Source of the DNA: CAYLJJ01 sp964384025
Lineage (GTDB): Bacteria; Myxococcota_A; Bradymonadia; UBA7976; UBA1532
Length of the DNA stretch: 34,579 bases
Direction: 5' to 3'
Assembly (NCBI GenBank): GCA_964384025.1
Contig: CAYLJJ010000077.1
Coordinates: 1-34,579 of the forward strand
The notes beneath the pieces were generated by a model. The model saw only the letters and a program-made list of their open reading frames with translations, searched no databases and was not told the DNA's origin. Position numbers and translations under genes: made by a program. The first letter of the stretch is position 1. Each line of letters starts with the position of its first letter. This document shows positions 15,669 to 25,400 of the stretch, in pieces.

Positions 15669-18456
15669 CAACGCACTGGAAATTTAGACAGTGGCCGCTC
15701 TCACAGCCCTCATCGTTGAGGCAGCTCGCCCGCCCCCAACGGATCTCAAACTCTCCGTGCTCTTGGTTGGAGCCATCCACCACCAAGGAGAGGCCCCCTT
15801 CAGGGACCAAGAGCGCGATCATCTCGCTGAGCGCTCCATCGCTGCTGGCCTCACAGTTCTCAGGATCTCCACACCCTCCAACCAAGGCATAGAGGGAAAG
15901 GTCCCAGCCCCCGATCGGCTTGGCCTCCACAAAAACCAGCTCTCCCACAGGAGCATCTAGGCTGTAGACAAGATCCCCCGAGCGGCTGTTGTAGCCTGTG
16001 CAGCTGTTGCGATCTGGGAGGGAGTAGTCATCTTGGGCGAGATAGGTGCTGCCCATCATCCAGCTCCCCTCCTCAGCCAGAGGTGTCGCGTTGGCGCAGG
16101 TCTCATTTTCAAAGACACCCTCAAAGTACTCCATATCCAGGCGGAGCGTGACCGTGCCTCTGCTGTTCTGACCGCTGCCATCCAAAACCAGGAAGTACTC
16201 ACCCGCCGCAACCTCCTGCTCAAAACCGTAACCACAGGCAGCGGGGCTGACATCCTCACAGGCCTGAAGCAGGTAGACGCCCACCGCAAAGTCGGCGTTG
16301 ACCTGGGCTCTGAGGATGCCAGGGCTCTCCAGGTTCAGGGTATAGACCACATCAGGGGCTCCGGCGCCCATACAGCCTCTGAGACTATCATTGGCGCGGG
16401 CTAAGTTGACGCTCACTTCGGTCATACCCCCCTCCAACGCGAGGGCCAAAGCCTCTTCACAGTGATCATTGGGAGGCGCTGGAGGGAGAGGCAGGCTGCG
16501 GACCTCCAGTTGGTAGCTGGGCTGATCTCCAACCTCCTCAACACCATCCACGATAAGGGCATAGCTCCCCGGCTCCTCTACAGCGGCGCGCAGCTCTGTG
16601 GGGTTGGGCAGAGGGACCAGAGGGTTCTCTTGATTTACATAGTCAGCAGCGCAGGCGATCTCTGAATTGGTGATCGCGCAGTTGGAGCGGAGGCTGAGGA
16701 CCGGATCGCCCAAGCTCCCTGTTGGGAGGCCGCTGACCTTGGCCACCAAGAGGCGGGGCTGCTCAAACTCCAAGAGGTAGATGGTCTCCGGTCCCTCCGC
16801 TTCGGCGCAGAAGGGGTTCAGGGCGTTAGAGGCGCTCTCCCCCAACTCAGCGTTAAGAGAGACCCCTTCGCTGAGATCTAGAGGGATCCCCTCCTCACAG
16901 GCTTCTTGAGCATCCTGATCTACCGCCAGGAAGTTAAGGCGGTAGGTTCCACCCTCCGCCTCGCTGTAGACCCGGGCGCAGTAAATGCCTCGAGAGCCGC
17001 TGAAGTGAAGATCTTCGGAGATCCCTCCTCGGATCCAATGTCCCATGACCCCCTCTTCTTGGGTCCCATCTTCACTGTAAATTTCCACTTTGAGATCTGG
17101 ATTCCCCACTAAAATTTCTGCATTTAGCTGCAGTTCTTCGCCGCGGTCCATCCAAAAACAGTAGTAATCGTCATCCTCAGGGCAGATGCGAGCGCTGGGG
17201 CTATAGGAGAAGTTCAATTCTCCATCGCTGCGGATCTGATCCCCAGTCTCCACGCTGTCATCACCGACACCCACCTCTCGAGCATCATCGATGCACTCCC
17301 CAGGTTGGGTAAAGAAGATCTCTAAGTCATAGCCACCGACAGACTCTAAGACCTGGGAGACCTCCAGGTAGATATCGCGCTCTGCGCTGTAGGGTCCCAG
17401 GACAGCAGCTTCAGAGAGTTGGTTGGAGTCAGAGAGGCTTAGGATATTTCGAGCAGCATCATAAGCAGTCAGTCGCAGGTCTACGTCCCGATCGAGCTGA
17501 CGGACTCGAACGATGGCGACAGTCGCGGCGGGGAGCTGTAGCGTGTAAAAATCTGGACCGCAGCTGAGCAGGTCTCGATAGACACGTTCAGCCAACTCTG
17601 TCGCCTCCTCAAAGCTATCATTGGGTTCCAGTCGATCTTCAACGCAGCCTGGAGCCTCACAGCTCCCAGATTCACAGCTTCGTGCGCCGATACAGTCCTC
17701 ATCATCTCCACAGCGCTCGGGCTCTAAACACTCTCCAAGAGCGCAATGCTGCTCTCCTGAACATTGGTTGTCTCGGTTGCAGAGACCACAGGAACCAGCG
17801 ATACAGACCTCTCCCAGATTGCAGCCCTCAGCGGAGCTACAGTTGGCATTGGGGAGACACTCACCCGCCTCCCCACAGCTCAGATCTCCAGGACAACCAC
17901 GCTCAGCTGAGCAATCGGCTGGAGCCTCACAGCCCTCATTGCAGACTCGATCACCGCGACATTCACGGTTTGAGCTACACTCAGCGGGCTCCTCACAGCG
18001 GTGAAGGAGCATCTCGCAGCTCATCGCCCCAAAACAGTCATCCTCTCCACGACAGTCACCACAACGCCCATCAATACAGCTGGGGAACCCTAAATCCTCA
18101 GCGCAGTCTGCGTCAGACTGGCAGCCCTCTGTACAGACCTCCTCCTCACAGATCCAATGATCCAAGCACCAGCTGTCCCCTTCACAAGGTTCATTGTGAG
18201 TACAGGCTCCGCTCTCATCGCAGATTAAAGGTTCAGGACACTCACAAGGAGGGGGACCATCCGGTCCCTGATCAACAACTTGGAAATCCTCCACAGAAGC
18301 GTCGATAGGGGGTTCAAAGCCCTCATCGATCTCCATATCCTCCACAGGACCCTCGAGATCTTTTTCGGGGGTTGACTCCCCTCCACCGCCGCTGTCGCAG
18401 CTCAGTGGAAAGAGGAAAAGTAACAAGAGAAAACAAGGCTGCAAATTTAGGCGCAT
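15661..18456 (-). CDS. Large Cys-rich lipoprotein with PPC-like modules
   Basis: 931 residues when started at ATG 18456, which has GGGAG upstream and gives a proper signal peptide (MRLNLQPCFLLLLFLFPLSC, lipobox ending at Cys20); the frame is open further upstream to 18510, but that would bury the signal. A Gly/Asp/Glu-rich linker is followed by a Cys-rich region (~56-275) of short C-x-x-D-x-D-C-type units (SDADCAEDLG, GDDEDCIG). From ~277 there are five PPC-like beta modules (starts EPNDSFEEATEL, CIDDAREVG, ACEEGIPLD, HCEEALALAL, TCANATPLAE). The C-terminus is a short Cys motif (CLNDEGCESGHCLNFQC). All of this belongs on the outside. It is the first gene of a minus-strand operon with 15668 and 15033, and divergent from 18594. 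It resembles the 22475 product in architecture. Confidence 0.93.
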   Translation of the reverse strand: MRLNLQPCFLLLLFLFPLSCDSGGGGESTPEKDLEGPVEDMEIDEGFEPPIDASVEDFQVVDQGPDGPPPCECPEPLICDESGACTHNEPCEGDSWCLDHWICEEEVCTEGCQSDADCAEDLGFPSCIDGRCGDCRGEDDCFGAMSCEMLLHRCEEPAECSSNRECRGDRVCNEGCEAPADCSAERGCPGDLSCGEAGECLPNANCSSAEGCNLGEVCIAGSCGLCNRDNQCSGEQHCALGECLEPERCGDDEDCIGARSCESGSCEAPGCVEDRLEPNDSFEEATELAERVYRDLLSCGPDFYTLQLPAATVAIVRVRQLDRDVDLRLTAYDAARNILSLSDSNQLSEAAVLGPYSAERDIYLEVSQVLESVGGYDLEIFFTQPGECIDDAREVGVGDDSVETGDQIRSDGELNFSYSPSARICPEDDDYYCFWMDRGEELQLNAEILVGNPDLKVEIYSEDGTQEEGVMGHWIRGGISEDLHFSGSRGIYCARVYSEAEGGTYRLNFLAVDQDAQEACEEGIPLDLSEGVSLNAELGESASNALNPFCAEAEGPETIYLLEFEQPRLLVAKVSGLPTGSLGDPVLSLRSNCAITNSEIACAADYVNQENPLVPLPNPTELRAAVEEPGSYALIVDGVEEVGDQPSYQLEVRSLPLPPAPPNDHCEEALALALEGGMTEVSVNLARANDSLRGCMGAGAPDVVYTLNLESPGILRAQVNADFAVGVYLLQACEDVSPAACGYGFEQEVAAGEYFLVLDGSGQNSRGTVTLRLDMEYFEGVFENETCANATPLAEEGSWMMGSTYLAQDDYSLPDRNSCTGYNSRSGDLVYSLDAPVGELVFVEAKPIGGWDLSLYALVGGCGDPENCEASSDGALSEMIALLVPEGGLSLVVDGSNQEHGEFEIRWGRASCLNDEGCESGHCLNFQCVDD

Positions 18457-18593
18457 CCAAACCACTCCCGGCGAACCCGAATTTTGGATGCTACGGAATC
18501 TGCCCATCAACTTGCAACCACTCAGAGCACTTGGCAGAGAGCCTCTGCAAGTTTAAGATCCAAATCTCGCCAACAAAAGGTTACCGGGGCGAA
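18457..18593. promoter_or_regulatory. Divergent promoter region with nested inverted repeats
   Basis: This 137-nt space separates the start codons of two large secreted-protein genes. It holds collinear complementary arms: GGCGA (18470-18474) with TCGCC (18567-18571), TTTGGAT (18483-18489) with ATCCAAA (18558-18564), and AACTTGCA (18509-18516) with TGCAAGTT (18546-18553). A competing short hairpin, GCAGAG / CTCTGC, lies at 18534-18548. No confident -35/-10 pair was identified. A regulatory role is inferred. Confidence 0.45.
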
Positions 18594-21500
18594 ATGAGAA
18601 TCAGCATCCTCTCTCTCCTTTTCCTCTCTGTCGCTCAAGCACAGCCTGAGATCCAACTGCTCTCTCCCCAAGAGGGCAGCTGCTTCAATAATGGTGATGA
18701 AGCCTTTGACGCCGGCTTTCCTGGAATTGAGCCCTTCGTTGAACTGAGCGATCTGCGCTTAAATATGAGACTCCGCTCTCCCACCGCTGAGGCGATCTCT
18801 CTGCGTTTTCTGTTGGATGGTGAGCTCCTGAGAGAGCTACAGCACAACCCCGCAGGTGCTCAATTTGAAGAGGTCTCCTTCTCCATCCCTGGAGATTCTA
18901 TCGCAGATGGAGACGACCTTCTCCTCCTTATAGAAGCAGAGGTGGCAGGCCAGAGCGCTGAGGACAGTGTTCGTTTTCGCCTGGATCGACGCTTCCCCGA
19001 CATTCTCTTCAGTGAGCAGGTCTTGGCGTTGCTCAACAGCTGCGTCGAAGATCCTCCTGAGGTTGAATATGAGGTCGAAGACCTGTTCGATCCCGCTCCT
19101 CAACACAGCCATGAACTGCGACGAGACGGCTGCACATCTCTCCAGCAGATCATCGCTACAGACGATTGTGGAAATCAGCAGATCATACAGTTTCCGATGC
19201 GTCTCCCCGAGGATCCCGATCAAGCCACAGAGCTCAACTTTGAGACTCGCAGCTGTTCAGACTCTGAGTGCCTTGAGGGGGAAGCTTTTCAGAATGAAGC
19301 AGAGTTGGCCGTTGCTTGGGTAGATTATCAGGTATCTTCTGGGCAAAACTGCATAGATCAAATCCAAGCACATTTCAGTCGAAATGGAAGCGCTCCAGAT
19401 GCGCTCTTTCATGGACAGATCTTTGATGAACCGGGGCTCTACGATTTGGAGATCAGCACGACAAGCTGTGATGCTGAGCAGCACGAAGCTCAACTCAGCT
19501 TTCGAATTGTTGATCGCCCTATCGCTGATGCAGGGGGAGGAGCTGGAGGCTACTCCGCCTTTCAGGGGGCTTCTCTTCTTCTGGATGCAGGGGGCAGCTT
19601 CGCTTCTGAAGAGGCTGGAGGGATCCTGGAATATGCCTGGGATCTAGACGGAGATAACGCCTTTGAGTATCAAGGCCTCAATCAGGTTCGTGTTCCTTTT
19701 GATACAGATCTCCCAGATGGAGAGTATCAAGGGCTGCTGCGGGTGACGGCAGGCAATGGGCAGATTGCCCTAAGTTACTTCAATGTGCTGATCTTGGACG
19801 TGGTCCCAGAGTGTGCCCTCTTGGGTGATACAGAGGGCGCTGAGGGGACCCCGCTCAACTTCACGGCTGAGGCCCAACCAGGGCATACCAGCGATCCCAT
19901 CTTGAGCTATCGCTGGGATTTTGGAGATGGGAGCCAGCTCAGAGAGGGAGGGGACCTCATCGCTCCCCAGCATATCTTCGGCTCTTCAGGAGAGTTCAGT
20001 GTGCAGCTGCGGGTGAGCGATATCGATTCCGATCCAAATGATCCCAGCACCTACTGTCAAAGAGAGCTCCTGGTCAGGATCGGCGATGTAGACCCCATCG
20101 TGGTCAGCCCCAATGTTCTCCGTCCTCCACACCCCATAGAGGGTGAGCCGATCCTCTTTGGTAGCGAAGGCACTGGCCCTGGAGGAGCAGAGGATCCCAT
20201 CGTGGAGTATATTTGGGATTTTGGAGATGGGACGAGCGCAGCAGGCGCAGCTTTGGAGCGTGTTGAGCACAGCTATGAAGAGCAGGGGAGCTACCAGATC
20301 TGCCTACGAGTCCGAGATGAGGACTCTGATGCCAGCGCTTGTAGAGAGATCGATGTCGCTGATCTGGAGCCTTTAGCTCGCTTTGAAGCGCCCGCTCAGG
20401 CGATGGATGGTCAGGAGGTGATCTTTGACGCCAGCCTCAGCCGCGCTGGAGGAGAAGCAGATCCTCTCAGGGAGTTTGTTTGGGATTTTGGCGATGGTGA
20501 GAGCGAGACCGTTCCCGCCGATCAACGAGAGGTCAGCCATCGCTTTGGGGGAGAGGGCAGCACACCTCTCACCGTACGGCTCATCGCCCGAGATGAGGAC
20601 TCTGAGACTTTCTACGAGCAGGAGATCCTGATCACCGATGTGATGCCTGAAGCTCAACTGGATCTGGGCCTTTTGTCTGGTCTGCCACACGGCTTTGAGG
20701 GAGTCTCCCAGCTCTTAGACGCCTCGGGGAGCCAGGCCGGAAGTGACACTGACCCCATCGTCAGCTATCGCTGGGATCTGGGGGATGGAGAAACTCGAGA
20801 AACAGAAGAGCCTCAACTTGAGTACAGCTGGGCCGATGATGGGGAGTACTTGGTGGAGCTGGTGGTGACCGACTCCGACGGCAGCTTTGACAGCAGCTCC
20901 GCACTGCTCACCATCATCAATGAACCTCCACGAGGAGAGTTGACGCTCTTGGAGGATCGAGTCGAGATCAACCGCCCCATCCACTTCCGGTTAGAGATCG
21001 AAGATGTTCCAGGAGACCTGCCCCCCAGCGCTATTCATTGGGATATGGGAGATGGCAGCCTCTATGAAGATCTCTTGGAGGTTGAGCACAGCTACACAGA
21101 CGCGGGGCGCTTTGAGATCTATGTGAGCTTTGATGATGGAGATGGAGCTATCGGAGATACAGGTTATACCCTCGATGTTGGAGAGAGCGCCCCCTATATC
21201 TCCTCTGAGCCCAGCGAGGTGCGGGGGCAGGAGGGGCAGGCTCTAAGCTTCAGTGTTCGTGTAGAGCCAGGGGTCCGAGGTCGCAACATTCGAGGCGAGT
21301 TGATCTATGATGAAGTTGTCATCGAGATCGAGGAGAGCGGCCCGCTCCTCTGTGAGGTGCTGCCCGATCTGCTCGAAGAAGCAGTCTTTTCGGTGGATTG
21401 CAGCTGGGAGCCGGGCTTCTACGATGGGGGAGAATATGAGGTTGTTCTGCTTGCTCGAGGGGCCCTTTCAGGCCTCAGCCGTCGTCGAGAGATCCCGGTG

Positions 21501-22463
21501 CGGATCGAGGACAATGCTCAGCCCAGCGTCGCTGCGTTGGGGCTCTCAGGCTCAGGCCGCGCTCGTCTAACCCTCTTTCGCTTTGAACGTGAGGATGGGG
21601 ATATGCAGCTTCGTCCTCTCCCTGAATTGGATCTGGGACAGGGCCTTGGGGAGATGCTCTTGGGGCCGGAAAGTCGTCATCTCTTCGTCGGTCTGCCCGA
21701 TTCTGGAGGTGTTGGAGTGGTCAAGCTTAACGGAACTCCAGAGCTGTTGAGGCTCATCCCTACCGGACCAGGCACGACAAGCCTAGCGAGAGGCGCTGAT
21801 CGTCTCTGGGCTCTGAGTTCAAGTTCAGGTCGCCTCTCCATTATCCATGAAGAGAACTGGAAAGTGTTGAGTGAGATCTCCACCGGGATAAATGAGCCAC
21901 TGACGATGACTTGGATCCCCAGAGGATTTGGAGATCTGGTCAGCGCTCTTTTACTGATTTCTACTGCTCAGGGAGAGCTGCATCTCCTAGAGCCCAGCGC
22001 CTTAGCTTCAGGGCAGCAGGGCCTCTTGGCATCCACCCAGCTTGGGGGCCGACTCCAACATATCAGCCTGGATATGGAGCAAGATCTCATCTTTATCCAT
22101 GATAGCCAGGGGCGTCGCCTCTTCCAACTGAGAGGTGCAGCCTTGGGGCAACTCCCTCCCAACCTTGAGCCTGAGTTGCAGTTCTCGCTTCGCTTTGCAG
22201 CGACGGATCTTCTGGCCCGAGGTGGGCGGCTCTATCTCGCCAATCCCAGAGGGCTTATAGAACTCGAGGGGGAGGAGTTACAGCTTCATTCCAACCTAAA
22301 TTGCAGCGCCTTAGCAGGTTTTGAAGAGGGGATCTTGGAGGGGGCTGAGCTGCTCTTCTTTGATGGTACTCGCCTTAGAGCCTATGATGCTGAGTTCAAT
22401 CCTCTTCTGAGCGCTCGGGGGCTCAGATTTCAGCGCTTGGCCGGATTCATCGCCTTAGAGTAG
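18594..22463 (+). CDS. Secreted protein with Ig-like, PKD and propeller-like domains
   Basis: 1289 residues from ATG 18594 (weak GGGGCG ribosome site). The signal peptide MRISILSLLFLSVAQA precedes a cut before QPEIQLL. The longer open frame from 18372 runs through the promoter and was rejected. Residues ~20-300 look like Ig-like beta domains with paired Cys. About six PKD modules follow (~311-865), recognisable by WDLDGD, YRWDFGDGS, YIWDFGDGT, FVWDFGDGE, YRWDLGDGE and IHWDMGDGS. One further Ig-like module (~866-970) leads to a C-terminal ~315 residues with repeating four-strand patterns (LFVGLPDSGGVGVVKL, LWALSSSSGRLSII, LYLANPRGLIEL) typical of a beta-propeller. PKD modules serve as rigid spacers or binders on surface proteins. 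There is no lipobox, so it is probably periplasmic, outer-surface or released. The next gene starts only 11 nt after its stop. Confidence 0.93.
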   Translation: MRISILSLLFLSVAQAQPEIQLLSPQEGSCFNNGDEAFDAGFPGIEPFVELSDLRLNMRLRSPTAEAISLRFLLDGELLRELQHNPAGAQFEEVSFSIPGDSIADGDDLLLLIEAEVAGQSAEDSVRFRLDRRFPDILFSEQVLALLNSCVEDPPEVEYEVEDLFDPAPQHSHELRRDGCTSLQQIIATDDCGNQQIIQFPMRLPEDPDQATELNFETRSCSDSECLEGEAFQNEAELAVAWVDYQVSSGQNCIDQIQAHFSRNGSAPDALFHGQIFDEPGLYDLEISTTSCDAEQHEAQLSFRIVDRPIADAGGGAGGYSAFQGASLLLDAGGSFASEEAGGILEYAWDLDGDNAFEYQGLNQVRVPFDTDLPDGEYQGLLRVTAGNGQIALSYFNVLILDVVPECALLGDTEGAEGTPLNFTAEAQPGHTSDPILSYRWDFGDGSQLREGGDLIAPQHIFGSSGEFSVQLRVSDIDSDPNDPSTYCQRELLVRIGDVDPIVVSPNVLRPPHPIEGEPILFGSEGTGPGGAEDPIVEYIWDFGDGTSAAGAALERVEHSYEEQGSYQICLRVRDEDSDASACREIDVADLEPLARFEAPAQAMDGQEVIFDASLSRAGGEADPLREFVWDFGDGESETVPADQREVSHRFGGEGSTPLTVRLIARDEDSETFYEQEILITDVMPEAQLDLGLLSGLPHGFEGVSQLLDASGSQAGSDTDPIVSYRWDLGDGETRETEEPQLEYSWADDGEYLVELVVTDSDGSFDSSSALLTIINEPPRGELTLLEDRVEINRPIHFRLEIEDVPGDLPPSAIHWDMGDGSLYEDLLEVEHSYTDAGRFEIYVSFDDGDGAIGDTGYTLDVGESAPYISSEPSEVRGQEGQALSFSVRVEPGVRGRNIRGELIYDEVVIEIEESGPLLCEVLPDLLEEAVFSVDCSWEPGFYDGGEYEVVLLARGALSGLSRRREIPVRIEDNAQPSVAALGLSGSGRARLTLFRFEREDGDMQLRPLPELDLGQGLGEMLLGPESRHLFVGLPDSGGVGVVKLNGTPELLRLIPTGPGTTSLARGADRLWALSSSSGRLSIIHEENWKVLSEISTGINEPLTMTWIPRGFGDLVSALLLISTAQGELHLLEPSALASGQQGLLASTQLGGRLQHISLDMEQDLIFIHDSQGRRLFQLRGAALGQLPPNLEPELQFSLRFAATDLLARGGRLYLANPRGLIELEGEELQLHSNLNCSALAGFEEGILEGAELLFFDGTRLRAYDAEFNPLLSARGLRFQRLAGFIALE

Positions 22464-22474
22464 AATCCCGCAGC

Positions 22475-25400
22475 GTGATTTTCGCCAGAAATGGGGGCAC
22501 ATTGAAGTACCTAGCTCAAACTTGGCCGATCTCTCTTTTACTCATACTCACCCTCTCTCTGAGCCTAGGCTGTGATGATGCCACTGGGGGTGGGGGAGAT
22601 GAAGATGGAGGCGCTGGAACAGCGGGCGGCGCTGGAGGGGGTGAAGAGGATGCTGGAGGCAGCGCTGGAGAAGTTATTCCAGATATAGGTGTTGATGTAG
22701 GAGGTACAGGAGGAGAGATCCCCAATACCTGTACTTTGGATGAAGATTGTCCTGACGGGCAGTACTGTGGTGAAGAGGGCAGCTGTGAAGCGGGCTGCCG
22801 TCTCGAAGATCCAAGCTCCTGTGAAGAGGGGCACTATTGTGAAGATCATGTGTGCTTAGAGGGCACACCTCCCTGCGAGAGAGATGAGGATTGTATCCCT
22901 GGAGAGACTTGGTGTGGTCCTGAAGGGGAGTGTATCCCTGGAGATTGCTTTGAAGATGCGGACTGCGAGATGATCGATGGGCATCCCGCCCAGTGCGATA
23001 CGGTGACGCATGGCTGTATCCCTCTCTACCCCTGCTGTCTCACCGACAGCTGTGAGATGCGTCGGGAGGAGGCCTGTGAAGCGGATGGTGGTGTTGTTCA
23101 GCAGAGCATCCTGGAGTGTATCGAGGGGGCTTGTGGTCCTGAGTGCACCGCTGATGTTGATTGTGCTGAAGAGAGCTACTGCGATCCCCAAGATCAGCGC
23201 TGTCGTCCAGGCTGCCGCCTCGATCCCGACAACTGCCCTGAGGATCAGCTCTGTGATGAAGCTAAGCGTAGCTGCGTGGACCTGCCCTGTGAAGGGAACG
23301 AGAGCTGTCCTGAGAGTATGTACTGCGACATGGACACCTTCACTTGTCGCGATGGTTGTCGTGGAGATGAAGGGTGTGATGGTGGAGTGTGTAGCGATGA
23401 GCATATCTGTGAATACCCCTGCCAAGCTGATGAGGATTGCGCTGAAGAAGAGTATTGCGATGAGAGCGGAATCTGCATCCCTCTCTGTATAGATCACAGC
23501 GGCTGTGCTGATGGATTCTTCTGTGATTTTGAGGGTCACTGTCAGGAGGGGTGTCGGGATGATGAGGGCGAAAATGGAGAGCCTAATGACGATATGGAGA
23601 GCGCCACTCTGGTGGATCTACCTCCTCGTCAGGGCGAACGGGTTACCTATGAGTTAGAAGAGCGTCGTTTCTGTAACGGAAACCCTGACTTCTACCGCAT
23701 TGAGTTGGGTCAGGCTGAGCGCATGCGTATCGAGCTCTTCCACGATCCCGGTATCGATGATCTCAACCTCCGCCTCCACAGCGAAGAGATCGAGACAGAA
23801 GAGGGCTTTATCCAGGCTGCAGAACTCAACGTCCCTGAGGTGATCACTTTCCCTCCAGCCAACGCCAGTCTAGATGCTACAACCTACTATTTAGAGGTCT
23901 ACGGTGACATCTTGGGCGGTATGGATTATAGCATCCGCTTCACCGTCGTAGACGCCACGAACCCCTGCTTTAACGTCGGTGATGAGCCCAATGACAACTC
24001 AGAAGAGGCAATCGCCATCGTCGAAGAGGACACGCCCATCATCGCTGATATCTGTGCAGAGGATGAAGATTGGTTCACCTTCCCGATGCATGTTAACGAC
24101 GGTATGGAGTTAGAGGTGATCACTCCCAGCAGTCAAGGGATGTTGATCGTGGAACTCTATAGCGCCTCAGGGTTAGCGCTTGGTCTTCAAAACTCCGCCT
24201 ATGATGTAGAGACCCCAGATGAGCGCCCTGAGGGCAAGGCCTATGTGATCTCAGTAGAGCCTGAGATCGGAGGGTTTACAGATGATGACTACTTCCTCAG
24301 GATCCGAGGTGCGACCGCAGATTCTCTGGTCCAGCCCTACCGCTTAGAGCTCAATCTAACTGTGGTTGCTCCCTGTGGGGATGATGAATATGAGCCCAAC
24401 AACGGCTTGATCGAGGCCAGCGCTCTAGAGGAACTGCTGCCCGAAGAGCTGGATGGAGAACTCTTCAGCTTGGATGTCGATCATACCCTGGCAAACTTGG
24501 CCATCTGTCCAAATGATGATGATTTCTTCTCTATCACGGTAGAGGATGGTGAGATTCTAGAAGCTTGGATTCTCGATGATGGGATTTCTGGGGACCTCTC
24601 CATTGAGTTCCGAGATGATCAAGGCGCTCTCCTTGGTCGCAGCGCAGGTCTCAGCGATCCACAGGGAGAGCCAGATATAGCGGTCTATCGTGGCACTATG
24701 GCGGGAATTTACTACCTAATGGTGAACGGTCTGGAGTCCAGCCAGGGAGACTATACCCTGGTCTTCCGGCGTCGAGAGGTCGCTGAAGGGCTCTGCTCTG
24801 AGGATGTGGTTGAGATCGAGGGAGAGCGCAATGATATCTCCGGTGACGCGATGTCCCTGCCAGATGTTAGCGAAGGGCAAGAGCGACAATTTGAGTTCGC
24901 GGAGGGTTATCTCTGCGATGTTGATGGTTCCGATGATGATTGGTACCGCTTCTCAGTCCCCGAGCCCAACTCTCGCATCTGCGTCACCCTCAACGGTTTT
25001 AGGCATGAAGATGCGAATGTAGATATGGAACTCTATATGGCGAGCGGCAACCCTGACGGAGGCGCCTGCCTCAATGACGCTCAATGTGATGAGGCCAGAC
25101 CAGGGGCCTGTACCGATGGGACCGGAACCCCCATTCCCTGTGGAGGCTTCTGTATTGAGGGACACTGTACAGGCTTCCAGAGAGCGGCCACCACCAACTT
25201 CAACAATGAAATCATCGAAATTGACAAGGGGGTAGTGGGAGAACGCAACGGCGATCGTCTGTTGAGAATTTTCCGAGATGATGGCGGCAACAGCGCCTAC
25301 CGTGTCACCGCCACGGTTACTCCTGAGGATGAGATCTGTCCTCGGGACTGGCAGGAATATGACAGCGCCAATGACAGCTTCGATACACCCACCTTCCTGG

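Noticed and set aside
18457..18510. N-terminal extension of the minus-strand lipoprotein
   Set aside because: The ATG at 18456 has a ribosome site and starts the lipoprotein signal peptide; upstream codons add polar residues.
18372..18593. N-terminal extension of the PKD protein gene
   Set aside because: It would run through the divergent promoter and over the start of the opposite gene, and would bury a clear signal peptide that begins at 18594.
22856..23539. 227-codon open frame on the minus strand
   Set aside because: Antisense to the Cys-rich repeats of the 22475 lipoprotein; a low-complexity Thr/Ile/Ala translation typical of a shadow frame.
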